Origin: Fontibacterium sp040404065
GTDB taxonomy: Bacteria > Pseudomonadota > Alphaproteobacteria > Pelagibacterales > Pelagibacteraceae
NCBI GenBank assembly: GCA_040404065.1
Contig: JBBAJM010000001.1
Strand: one strand, 5' to 3'
Length of the DNA: 64,000 bases
Part shown: positions 44,391 through 52,783 of the stretch, piece after piece
Position numbering within the stretch: position 1 is the stretch's first letter
How the letters are laid out: the number at the start of each line of letters is the position of its first letter
Position numbers and translations under genes: made by a program
The notes under the pieces: generated by a model
Database searches by the model: none
Told to the model about the DNA's origin: nothing
Seen by the model: the letters and a program-made list of their open reading frames with translations, nothing else

Positions 44391-45356
44391 TTGAATACGC
44401 ACGCAATTATATTTGGAATTGAAGGTTTAAAATTAAGTTTTAATGAAATTAATTTTTTTAAAAAATACAAACCATGGGGAATAATATTATTTTCAAGAAA
44501 TATTGATAATCTTTATCAAGTTAGGAATTTAACAAATAGCATAAAAGATATTTTTAAAGATGAAAATTTTCCAATATTAATTGATCAAGAAGGAGGCAGA
44601 GTTAATCGGTTTAAAAAAATTATTAATTTGGATAAATATAATTCAAAATATTTTGGTGATATTTTTGAAAATAAGAAAATTTTTTATAAAAATTTTAATA
44701 AATTCCTTAAAGCAAATGTTTCTATTTTAAAATATTGTGGAATTAATATAAACACTGTTCCTGTTTTAGATCTGTTTAATGAAGATAAAAAAAGTGTAAT
44801 TGGAAATAGGTCTTTTTCTAAAAATTCAGAAATTGTTAAAAGAATATCTAAATATTTGACCCAAATTTATAATAATTATGGAATCGAAACTGTTATTAAA
44901 CATATCCCTGGACATGGCTGCACTAATGCAGACTCTCATTTTAAACTACCAAAAGTAAAATTTTCTTTAAAATATTTAAAAAAAAATGATTTCGAACCAT
45001 TTAAAAATAATACTGCAAATTTAGCTATGACTGCACATATATTGTATGAAAAATTAGATTCAAAAAGATGCGCAACACAATCAAAATATATAATTCACGA
45101 AATAGTCAGAAAGTATTTAAAATTTAAAGGAATAATAATGTCGGATGATCTTTCTATGAAGGCTCTGTCCAACAGTCTTGCTACAAAAGCACAATTAAGC
45201 CTTACAGCCGGTTGTAATTTATTACTCCATTGTAATGGAAAAATTGATGAAATGAAGAAACTATCTTTAATTGTGCCTCAAATTGATAATTTTACTTACA
45301 AAATAACGGAAAAAATTAAGAAAAATTTTAATAAATTTAACTCAAGAATCAGTTAA
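44391..45356 (+). CDS. nagZ: Beta-N-acetylhexosaminidase NagZ
   Basis: Cytoplasmic glycoside hydrolase family 3 enzyme that removes GlcNAc from anhydromuropeptides in peptidoglycan recycling. 321 residues. 'PILIDQEGGRVNRFK', 'KHIPGHGCTNADSHFKLP' containing the His-Asp of the family, and 'GIIMSDDLSMKAL' with the catalytic nucleophile Asp. The start is TTG at 44391, five bases after the previous stop; no ATG precedes the conserved 'IIFGIEGLKL'. It is followed nine bases later by scpA. Confidence 0.94.
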   Translation: MNTHAIIFGIEGLKLSFNEINFFKKYKPWGIILFSRNIDNLYQVRNLTNSIKDIFKDENFPILIDQEGGRVNRFKKIINLDKYNSKYFGDIFENKKIFYKNFNKFLKANVSILKYCGININTVPVLDLFNEDKKSVIGNRSFSKNSEIVKRISKYLTQIYNNYGIETVIKHIPGHGCTNADSHFKLPKVKFSLKYLKKNDFEPFKNNTANLAMTAHILYEKLDSKRCATQSKYIIHEIVRKYLKFKGIIMSDDLSMKALSNSLATKAQLSLTAGCNLLLHCNGKIDEMKKLSLIVPQIDNFTYKITEKIKKNFNKFNSRIS

Positions 45357-45365
45357 ATAAATTAA

Positions 45366-46130
45366 ATGGATACTGTAGTTGAATTAAACCCAGTTTCTGA
45401 AGAACAGTCAGAAAGCAAATTTACTCTCAATATTGATAACTATGAGGGACCTCTTGATCTACTTTTAGATTTGGCAAAGTCTCAAAAAGTAGATTTAATG
45501 AAAATCTCTATTGTTCAATTAGCAGATGAATATTTAAAATTTGTTAATAACATAAAAAAAAATTTAGAATTAGCTGCTGATTTTTTAGTTATGGCAACTT
45601 GGCTTGCTTATTTAAAATCTAGATTGTTGCTACCTGATGATTTCGAAGATGATTTTTCAGCTATTCAGATGGCAGAAAAACTTAAGTTACAATTAAGAAA
45701 ATTAGAAGCAATAAGATTTCTTTCGGATAAGCTTGTTTGTCAAAAACAACTGGGCAAAGATATTTTTATGAAAGGGATGAGAGAAGGAATAAAAACTCTT
45801 TCCACTTCTAAATATTCAGTATCTTTGTATGAGCTTATCAAGTCTTATGCAGAAATTAAAAGAAAACAAAATTTTTCTGTTATGAATATTTCAAAATTAC
45901 CAGTTTATACAATGGAAGAGGCTATAAAAAAAATTACAAGTTTATTAAGCGATCTTACTGAATGGAGAGATATTAGGGATGTGGTTCCAGGTTCTTTCTC
46001 AGGTTCTAAAACTTTAAAAAAATCTGGTTTGGCAGGAATATTTGCTGGAAGCCTAGAACTCGTTAGAGAAGGAAAATTATCAATTATGCAAAAAAAAATT
46101 TTTGATAAAATTTTAATCAAAGCTAGATAA
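45366..46130 (+). CDS. scpA: Segregation and condensation protein A
   Basis: Kleisin subunit that bridges SMC heads in chromosome compaction. 254 residues. The N-terminal 'NYEGPLDLLLDLAKSQKVDLMKISI' motif is the SMC-binding helix region, followed by 'ADFLVMATWLAYLKSRLLLP'. The C-terminal winged helix begins near 200. It is next to scpB and acts with it and SMC, which is elsewhere. Confidence 0.95.
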   Translation: MDTVVELNPVSEEQSESKFTLNIDNYEGPLDLLLDLAKSQKVDLMKISIVQLADEYLKFVNNIKKNLELAADFLVMATWLAYLKSRLLLPDDFEDDFSAIQMAEKLKLQLRKLEAIRFLSDKLVCQKQLGKDIFMKGMREGIKTLSTSKYSVSLYELIKSYAEIKRKQNFSVMNISKLPVYTMEEAIKKITSLLSDLTEWRDIRDVVPGSFSGSKTLKKSGLAGIFAGSLELVREGKLSIMQKKIFDKILIKAR

Positions 46131-46132
46131 TT

Positions 46133-46789
46133 ATGTTGAATAAAAATAAAGATGCAAAAAGATTAGTAGAAGCTATTTTGTTTGCTGCTGATGAACCTTT
46201 AGATATTGAAACAATAAAATCTAAAGTTAATTTAAATGTTGATGTTGTTAAAATTTTAAAAGAACTGCAATTAGAGTTTATTGAGAGAGGTATAAATCTT
46301 TACGAAATTTCTAACAAATGGTCTTTTAGAACTGCTGAAAATTTATCTAATAAAATTGCTAGTGAAGTTGTTCAGCAAAGGAAGTTGTCGAAGGCAACAA
46401 TTGAAACCTTAGCTATTATTGCATATCATCAACCAGTTACTCGTTCGGAAATTGAAGAAATTAGAGGCGTATCTTTTAGCACCGGAACTTTAGAGATATT
46501 ATTTGAGCTTGGATGGGTTAAACCGCAAGGGAGAAAAGAAATACCAGGAAAACCTTTATTGTATGTGACAACGGACACTTTTTTAAGTCATTTTAACTTA
46601 AAATCTATTTCTGATTTACCTAGCTCCGAAGAATTAGCTTCAGCTGGATTAATCGATAGTCGTTTAGATAGATCAATTTTTGGAACAAATAAATTTGCTA
46701 AGGATGATTTAGACAAACAATCGAAAGAAGATATATTTTCAAACATCGATGATATGCTGTCTGACACCTTGAATAAAAAAGATAATTAA
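46133..46789 (+). CDS. scpB: Segregation and condensation protein B
   Basis: Partner of ScpA that forms the SMC-kleisin complex. 218 residues with two winged-helix domains: 'EAILFAADEPLDIETIKSKV' and 'AIIAYHQPVTRSEIEEIRGVS' are the family signatures. 'ELGWVKPQGRKEIPGKPLLYVTT' closes the second domain. The acidic C-terminal tail is variable. It follows scpA by two bases. Confidence 0.95.
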   Translation: MLNKNKDAKRLVEAILFAADEPLDIETIKSKVNLNVDVVKILKELQLEFIERGINLYEISNKWSFRTAENLSNKIASEVVQQRKLSKATIETLAIIAYHQPVTRSEIEEIRGVSFSTGTLEILFELGWVKPQGRKEIPGKPLLYVTTDTFLSHFNLKSISDLPSSEELASAGLIDSRLDRSIFGTNKFAKDDLDKQSKEDIFSNIDDMLSDTLNKKDN

Positions 46790-46831
46790 TTTATTTGTAA
46801 TAGAATATTATTTAATATATAGAATTCATTC

Positions 46832-47020
46832 ATGGGTCTTAGTTTTTGGCATATCATTATAGTTTTAATAGTTGTCGTTCTGTTATTTGGCAGAGGTAGA
46901 ATTTCTGATTTAATGGGTGATGTTGCTAAAGGAATAAAAAGTTTCAAAAAAGGAATGTCAGACGATTCTGATAATAAAGATTCTAAGAATAAAGATTCAA
47001 ATTCAAAATCAGATCACTAA
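46832..47020 (+). CDS. tatA: Sec-independent translocase subunit TatA
   Basis: Pore-forming subunit of the twin-arginine translocase. 62 residues: short N-terminus, one membrane helix at about 5-21 ('FWHIIIVLIVVVLLFG'), the hinge 'GRGRISDLM' and the amphipathic helix 'GDVAKGIKSFKKGM', then a charged tail. The order tatA-tatB-tatC and the sequence agree. A 42-base spacer after scpB could hold its promoter. Confidence 0.95.
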   Translation: MGLSFWHIIIVLIVVVLLFGRGRISDLMGDVAKGIKSFKKGMSDDSDNKDSKNKDSNSKSDH

Positions 47021-47025
47021 AAATT

Positions 47026-47268
47026 ATGCCACAAATAGGGTGGTCTGAAATTTTAGTTATTATACTAGTAGCGATAATTGTTATTGGTCCAAAAGATCTT
47101 CCTGTAGTTGTCAGAAAATTTATCCAAATTAAAAATGGGATTAAAAATTACATTAATTCATTTCAAAAAAGTATGGATGAAATTCTTGAAGAGCATGAAA
47201 AAGATATAAAAAAAATTACAGATCTTAATCCTGAAGAGAAAGATAAAGACAAATCAAATAAATCTTAA
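47026..47268 (+). CDS. tatB: Sec-independent translocase subunit TatB
   Basis: Twin-arginine signal receptor partner of TatC. 80 residues. 'MPQIGWSEILVIILVAIIVIGPKDLPVVVRKF' has the TatB-specific glutamate in the membrane helix (Glu8) and the GPKDLP hinge, which distinguish it from TatA. It is shorter than the E. coli protein (171), losing most of the disordered tail. Confidence 0.93.
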   Translation: MPQIGWSEILVIILVAIIVIGPKDLPVVVRKFIQIKNGIKNYINSFQKSMDEILEEHEKDIKKITDLNPEEKDKDKSNKS

Positions 47269-47281
47269 TTTTTTTTATTTT

Positions 47282-48055
47282 ATGAATAATGAAAATGATC
47301 AAAATCAATCTAGTATAATAGAACATCTTTTAGAATTAAGGACTAGAATTATCAAAAGTTTAATTTTTTTTACTTTTGCATTTATCATTTCATATTTAAA
47401 CGCAGAAAAAATATATAATTTTTTACTACAACCCTATGTTTGGGCTTTAGGAGAGAATAATATTGGGACAAAAAGATTAATTTTCACTGCATTACAAGAA
47501 ACTTTTATTACTTATTTAAAACTTTCTTTTTTTTCAGCAATTTGTTTTTCTTTTCCAGTTTTTTTAATTCAAATATGGAAATTTATAGCTCCTGGTTTGT
47601 ATCATAATGAAAAAAGAGCAATCTTACCCTTTCTTATTGCAACTCCAATCCTTTTTGTAACGGGAGCATTGCTTGCTTATTTTTTTATAATGCCATTAGC
47701 TATTAAGTTTTTTTTATCTTTTGAAACGCTTAGTACTCAAACTAGTATGCCTATACAGCTTGAAGCAAAAGTAAGCGAATATCTTTCTTTAATAATGGTT
47801 TTTATGTTTGCTTTTGGTTTAAGTTTTGAATTGCCAGTATTGTTAGTGCTATTAGCAACAGTTGGATTGATTGATTCAAAATATTTATCGGAAAGAAGAA
47901 GATATATTATTGTTATTATATTTATAATTGCAGCAATAATAACACCTCCGGATCCAATAAGTCAGATAGGATTAGCAATTCCATTGATGATTTTATATGA
48001 AATATCTATTCTGGTTATCAAATATTTAGAAAAGAATAAAAATGATAAATCTTAA
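47282..48055 (+). CDS. tatC: Sec-independent translocase subunit TatC
   Basis: Core twin-arginine signal receptor. 257 residues with six membrane helices. The N-terminal 'IEHLLELRTRIIKSL' has the conserved Glu that recognises the RR motif; 'FPVFLIQIWKFIAPGLYHNEKR' and 'ITPPDPISQ' follow. It overlaps serS by 14 bases in another frame. All three Tat subunits are here, so folded Tat substrates are exported in this organism. Confidence 0.97.
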   Translation: MNNENDQNQSSIIEHLLELRTRIIKSLIFFTFAFIISYLNAEKIYNFLLQPYVWALGENNIGTKRLIFTALQETFITYLKLSFFSAICFSFPVFLIQIWKFIAPGLYHNEKRAILPFLIATPILFVTGALLAYFFIMPLAIKFFLSFETLSTQTSMPIQLEAKVSEYLSLIMVFMFAFGLSFELPVLLVLLATVGLIDSKYLSERRRYIIVIIFIIAAIITPPDPISQIGLAIPLMILYEISILVIKYLEKNKNDKS

Positions 48056-49316
48056 ATCTCTAAGAGATGACCCTGAGCTTTATAAAAAAAAGTATAAAGA
48101 AAGATTTGTAAAAAATTCAGATAAATTAATTGATGAAATTATTGTCTTGGATAGCTCTATTAGAAAAATTTTAGATAAGCAACAAAAGTTACAAGAAGAA
48201 AGAAATAAAATATCCAAAGAATTATCAGTTGTAAAAGATAAAAAAAGTGACAATTTTTTATCTCTCTCTAAAAAAGTAGTTGGCATTAAAATTGATATTG
48301 ACAATTTTGAAAAGAATATTTCCGAACAAAAAATAAATATTAATAATATTTTGCATCATTTACCAAATATTCATCTGGACGATGTTCCCGTCGGAGAGGA
48401 CAGTAAAAGCAATAAAGAAATTCGCAAATTCGGTAAAATTCGAGATTTTGATTTTAAAATTAAATCACATGATGAAATTGGTGCTGAAAAAGATTTAATG
48501 GACTTTGATACAGCTACTAAAATTTCAGGTGCTAGATATGTAATAACTAAAGGCAATATTGCAAAGTTAGAAAGAGCTCTTATCAATTTTATGATTGATA
48601 CTCATGTGAGAGAATTTGATTATCTAGAAATGAATGTGCCAATTATTGTAAACGAAGAATCAATGTTTGGAACGGGACAGCTTCCAAAATTTTCTAAAGA
48701 ACAATTCTCTTTAAATACAGGAGCTTGGCTAATACCAACTGCTGAAGTTTCTCTCACAAATATTGTTAGGGATAAAATATTAAATTATGAAGATTTGCCA
48801 CTTAGATATGTTGCTTCAACCCCATGTTTTAGAGCAGAAGCAGGAGCTGCTGGAAAAGATACAAAAGGAATGTTAAGGCAGCATCAATTTTATAAAGTTG
48901 AGTTGGTTAGCATTACGAAACCAGAAGATAAAAATAATGAACTTGAACGGTTGCTTAATTGCGCAGAAACTATACTTAAAAAATTAGAAATACCTTACAG
49001 AGTAGTTCTGTTATCTTCGGGAGACATGGGCTTTAGTGCTGAAAAAACTTATGACATAGAAGCATGGATGCCTTCGCAAAATAATTATAGAGAAATATCC
49101 AGCTGTTCTTCTTGTGGGCAATTCCAAGCAAATAGAATGATGTCAAGATATAAGGATTTAGAAAAAAAAATTGATTACGTTGCCACCTTAAACGGCTCAG
49201 GACTTGCGGTAGGCAGAACTTTGATTGCGCTAATTGAAAACAACCAAAATAAAGACGGTTCAGTTACTATTCCAAAAATTCTTCATTCTTATATGGGTGG
49301 TATTGATAAATTTTAG
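48042..49316 (+). CDS. serS: Serine--tRNA ligase
   Basis: Class II synthetase for tRNA-Ser. 424 residues. The N-terminal ~100 residues make the coiled-coil arm that holds the long variable arm of tRNA-Ser; motif 2 'FRAEAGAAGKDTKGMLRQHQFYKVELV' and motif 3 'NGSGLAVGRTLIALIEN' are clear. The ATG lies inside the tatC end, and the first conserved residues (MINLKSLRDDPELY) begin right there. In many relatives surE and nlpD follow; here yajC comes next. Confidence 0.97.
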   Translation: MINLKSLRDDPELYKKKYKERFVKNSDKLIDEIIVLDSSIRKILDKQQKLQEERNKISKELSVVKDKKSDNFLSLSKKVVGIKIDIDNFEKNISEQKININNILHHLPNIHLDDVPVGEDSKSNKEIRKFGKIRDFDFKIKSHDEIGAEKDLMDFDTATKISGARYVITKGNIAKLERALINFMIDTHVREFDYLEMNVPIIVNEESMFGTGQLPKFSKEQFSLNTGAWLIPTAEVSLTNIVRDKILNYEDLPLRYVASTPCFRAEAGAAGKDTKGMLRQHQFYKVELVSITKPEDKNNELERLLNCAETILKKLEIPYRVVLLSSGDMGFSAEKTYDIEAWMPSQNNYREISSCSSCGQFQANRMMSRYKDLEKKIDYVATLNGSGLAVGRTLIALIENNQNKDGSVTIPKILHSYMGGIDKF

Positions 49317-49385
49317 ATTATAAAATCGTTATTAAATTTAAAATATTATTGTAATTAAACTTCTTCTAGTATATTTAAACTCGCT

Positions 49386-49667
49386 ATGTCTATTGCTGCA
49401 CTTGGTCAATTTGTTCCTTTAATATTAATTTTTGTTATTTTTTATTTTTTATTAATCAGACCTCAACAAAAAAGAGTTGCTGAACATAAATCAATGATTT
49501 CAAAATTAACTAGAGGCGACAGCGTTGTTACAGCTGGCGGTATCATTGGTAAGATTTCCAGAGTAATTGACGAAGAAAAAGTAGAATTAGAAGTATCAGA
49601 TAACGTTAATGTTAAAGTTATCAAATCAACAATTTCACAAGTTCTTTCCAAATCAGAAACTAAGTAA
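49386..49667 (+). CDS. yajC: Preprotein translocase subunit YajC
   Basis: Single-pass inner membrane accessory of SecDF. 93 residues. Membrane helix at about 8-25 followed by 'LIRPQQKRVAEHKSMISKLTRGDSVVTAGGIIGKI', the YajC signature. A 69-base spacer after serS is the likely promoter region of yajC-secD-secF; its sequence is too AT-rich for a firm -10/-35 call. Confidence 0.95.
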   Translation: MSIAALGQFVPLILIFVIFYFLLIRPQQKRVAEHKSMISKLTRGDSVVTAGGIIGKISRVIDEEKVELEVSDNVNVKVIKSTISQVLSKSETK

Positions 49668-49673
49668 TTTTTA

Positions 49674-51263
49674 GTGTTAAATTTTTCTAGATTAAAGATA
49701 AGTTTAGTCTTTCTTACAGTTTTATTCTTTTTTTATATCTTTTTAGGAAATTTTTTTACATCAGACAAATATAAATTTTTTTTAGACAAAAAAGTAAATT
49801 TAGGACTAGATTTACAGGGAGGCTCTTATTTACTTTTAGAAGTTGATATTAATCCTTTAGTAGCAAAAAAAATCGATGACAAAGCAACCGAATTAAAAAA
49901 ACAACTTAAAAATTCAAATATTAATTACAAAAATTTTAATATTAGTGCTGAGAAAATTTCTTTTGAAATTCAAGATTCTAAATTTAAAGATGGAACTATT
50001 AATATAATTAATGATTTAAATGGAAAAAAAAGTTTTTTCAATCCTATGGGTAGCAAAACAACTGAAAATTATAATAAAGAAATATTTTATAAAGTTGAGA
50101 AAGATACTTTTGTTATTCAATTCACTCCTGAATTTATTAAACATGTTAAACAAGACGCTATTAATCAATCTTTAGAAGTAGTAAGAAAAAGAATTGATCA
50201 ACTTGGAACAAAAGAGCCTAATATTGTTCAAAAAGGTGAAAACAGAATATTGGTTGAACTCCCTGGGTTAACTGATCCTTCTCATTTTAAAAATATTCTT
50301 GGAAAAACTGCTCAACTTAATTTTAGATTTGTAAGATCGCAAAATAACTCTTCTCCAGATAATTCTGGATATGAGAAATATAAGTATAAATCTATTGGCT
50401 CTACTTTAGAAGTTGAAAAAAAAATAATCTTAACAGGAGAGAATTTAAAAGATGCTCAACCCGGATATGATAATAATACTAATGGAACTGTTGTTAGTTT
50501 TAAATTAGATGGAGTGGGGGCTGCAAAATTTGCTGCTGCTACAAAAGAGAATGTTGGAAGATCTTTAGCGATTATACTGGATAATGAAATTCTTAGCGCC
50601 CCAGTGATAAGAGAACCAATTTTAACTGGTAGCGGACAAATATCTGGAAGTTTTACTGTTGAAGAGGCAAATCAATTATCCATACTGCTTAGATCTGGAG
50701 CCTTACCAGCACCTATGAAAATAGTAGAAGAAAGAACAGTTGGTTCTGACCTTGGTGAAGATTCCGTTAAGTATGGAGTGATATCTTTTATTTCAGGATT
50801 TTTACTAGTCGCTCTTTATATTATTTATGAATATAAAATTTTTGGCGTTTTCGCTGATATATGTCTTTTGCTAAACGTAATAATTTTAGCTGCCGTACTA
50901 TCTTTATTTGGATCTACACTAACTCTACCTGGAATAGCAGGCATTGTTTTAACGACTGGAATGTCAGTTGATACGAACGTGATAATTTATGAAAGATTAA
51001 GAGAGGAATTCAAAATAGAAAAATCAATGATCATAGCAACTGATGCTGCTTACAGAAGATCATTATTAACCATAATAGATACACATCTTACGACATTAAT
51101 AGCTGGAATAATATTATTTTACCTGGGAAGCGGTCCAGTTAGAGGCTTTGCTTTAACTTTAATCATAGGATTGGTTTCATCTTTCTTTACAGCATTTACT
51201 GTCAGTCGATTAATGGTTGGAAAATATGTTTTGGCAAATAAAGATAGCGAATTAAAAATTTAA
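49674..51263 (+). CDS. secD: Protein translocase subunit SecD
   Basis: Uses the proton gradient to help pull secreted proteins across the membrane. 529 residues: one N-terminal helix, a large periplasmic region beginning 'NLGLDLQGGSYLLLEVD', then five helices. 'TGMSVDTNVIIYERLREE' holds the conserved membrane aspartate. The periplasmic part is smaller than in E. coli (615 residues in total), as usual for the class. The start is GTG six bases after yajC. Confidence 0.96.
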   Translation: MLNFSRLKISLVFLTVLFFFYIFLGNFFTSDKYKFFLDKKVNLGLDLQGGSYLLLEVDINPLVAKKIDDKATELKKQLKNSNINYKNFNISAEKISFEIQDSKFKDGTINIINDLNGKKSFFNPMGSKTTENYNKEIFYKVEKDTFVIQFTPEFIKHVKQDAINQSLEVVRKRIDQLGTKEPNIVQKGENRILVELPGLTDPSHFKNILGKTAQLNFRFVRSQNNSSPDNSGYEKYKYKSIGSTLEVEKKIILTGENLKDAQPGYDNNTNGTVVSFKLDGVGAAKFAAATKENVGRSLAIILDNEILSAPVIREPILTGSGQISGSFTVEEANQLSILLRSGALPAPMKIVEERTVGSDLGEDSVKYGVISFISGFLLVALYIIYEYKIFGVFADICLLLNVIILAAVLSLFGSTLTLPGIAGIVLTTGMSVDTNVIIYERLREEFKIEKSMIIATDAAYRRSLLTIIDTHLTTLIAGIILFYLGSGPVRGFALTLIIGLVSSFFTAFTVSRLMVGKYVLANKDSELKI

Positions 51264-51264
51264 T

Positions 51265-52158
51265 ATGACAAATTATAATTTTTTAAAATATAAAAAGTTC
51301 TTCGTTTCTTTGTCTACAGTTATGACAATTGGATGCTTGTTAATTATTTTAATTAAAGGTTTTAATTATGGAGTAGATTTTAAAGGGGGTACAGTTATAG
51401 AAATTAGAACTGAAAAAAATATCCACGTTGAAGAAATTAGAAGCTCTATATCAAAGTTAAATATTAATAATTACACAGTTAAAGAATTTGGCGCTGCAAA
51501 TAATTTTGAAATTTCAATGGAAAATAGCATTAATAATAATGAATTTGTTAACAGTATTAAAAATAATCTTGAAAAAGATTTAAAACAAAAAATTTCTATT
51601 AGAAAAGTTGAAACTGTTGGTCCTAAAGTTGGAGGTGAATTGATTAAATCAGCAATATATGCATTGTTATTTGGATTTATAGCTATTTTTATTTATTTAT
51701 GGTTTAGATTTGAATGGCAATTTAGCCTAGGAGGTATCGTCGCTCTATTTCACGACACTATAATCACTGCGGGTATTTTTTCGTTATTTAATTTAAAGTT
51801 CGATCTTACAATTATTGCTGCCTTACTTACTATTATTGGTTACTCAATAAATGATACTGTAATTATTTATGATAGAATAAGAGAGAATTTAAAAAAAGAT
51901 AGCGTTTCTAATTTAACTGATTTGATAAATAAGTCGTTAAACGAAACTCTTTCCAGAACCCTTAAAACCTCTGGTGCAACTTTACTTTCGATTGTTGCAG
52001 TTTTAATTTTCGGAGGAGAAGTTCTTAGAGGTTTTGCATTTGCGATTACATTTGGAATTATTTTTGGAACTTATTCTTCGATATATGTGGCCTCACCAAT
52101 CGTGATGTTTTTTAATATAAAAAGAGATTGGTCAGTTAAAATTGATAATACGCCTTAA
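51265..52158 (+). CDS. secF: Protein translocase subunit SecF
   Basis: Partner of SecD. 297 residues: 'GFNYGVDFKGGTVIEI' opens the periplasmic domain, 'VETVGPKVGGELI' follows, then five membrane helices with 'IIGYSINDTVIIYDRIREN', the conserved acidic pair, and 'SGATLLSIVAVLIFGGEVLRGFA'. It begins one base after secD. Its 3' end overlaps the convergent PuuD-like gene by four bases. Confidence 0.96.
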   Translation: MTNYNFLKYKKFFVSLSTVMTIGCLLIILIKGFNYGVDFKGGTVIEIRTEKNIHVEEIRSSISKLNINNYTVKEFGAANNFEISMENSINNNEFVNSIKNNLEKDLKQKISIRKVETVGPKVGGELIKSAIYALLFGFIAIFIYLWFRFEWQFSLGGIVALFHDTIITAGIFSLFNLKFDLTIIAALLTIIGYSINDTVIIYDRIRENLKKDSVSNLTDLINKSLNETLSRTLKTSGATLLSIVAVLIFGGEVLRGFAFAITFGIIFGTYSSIYVASPIVMFFNIKRDWSVKIDNTP

Positions 52159-52754
52159 TAAAGATTTTGAGCTATAACCATAGTTAGAAGCATAGGAATA
52201 GACAAAAAGGCGTTCATTCTAGATGTAAGCATTGCAATTCTTGCTGATTTAGCTTTTCTCTCAGGATCGCATTCAACAATACCCAAGGCTCTTTTTTGAT
52301 TTGGCCAAATAATAAACCAAACATTAAATGCCATAATTATTCCAAGCCACATACCAATTCCTATTGTTACATTTTTTGGAGCCCCTTTAAAAGCCAATGC
52401 TTCATGGATGTAGCCGTTAAGATATCCTGTAATTAGACCGGTAATGATTGTAGAAAGAGCAGCCCAACGAAACCAAAATAAAGCTGCAGGAGCTATTATT
52501 TTTCCAATAGCAGGTTTTTGTTCATCTGGAATTTTAGGCATGCTCGGTATTTGAACAAAATTAAAATACCACAATAGACCTATCCACATAACACCTGACA
52601 AAACATGTAAATATCTAAATATGGCACTCCAGAAATATCTATCATTTGCCCAGCCATCATTTATGTAAAATAAAATTCCAAAAAATATTAGAGTAGCAAT
52701 AACTGAACTTAGAATTGTTTTAGGAAGAGATTGTAAAATATTGCTGATTCCCAT
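52155..52754 (-). CDS. PuuD-like (urate oxidase N-terminal domain) membrane protein
   Basis: 199 residues with about four membrane helices and histidines in 'IFRYLHVLSGVMWIGLLWYFNFVQIP', the pattern of the urate hydroxylase PuuD N-terminal domain (PF06181-like). Full PuuD carries a C-terminal cytochrome c domain, which is absent here. Short stand-alone members are common in marine Proteobacteria and are annotated as urate hydroxylase or as uncharacterised membrane proteins; haem binding is plausible, purine degradation is not supported by any neighbour. Tail-to-tail with secF, downstream of uvrA. Confidence 0.7.
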   Translation of the reverse strand: MGISNILQSLPKTILSSVIATLIFFGILFYINDGWANDRYFWSAIFRYLHVLSGVMWIGLLWYFNFVQIPSMPKIPDEQKPAIGKIIAPAALFWFRWAALSTIITGLITGYLNGYIHEALAFKGAPKNVTIGIGMWLGIIMAFNVWFIIWPNQKRALGIVECDPERKAKSARIAMLTSRMNAFLSIPMLLTMVIAQNLY

Positions 52755-52783
52755 GAATTGATACTAACATAAAATATGACGAT

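Noticed and set aside
52155..52754. Purine degradation function for the PuuD-like protein
   Set aside because: The cytochrome c domain is absent and no other urate pathway gene is nearby, so only a general membrane protein call is supported.
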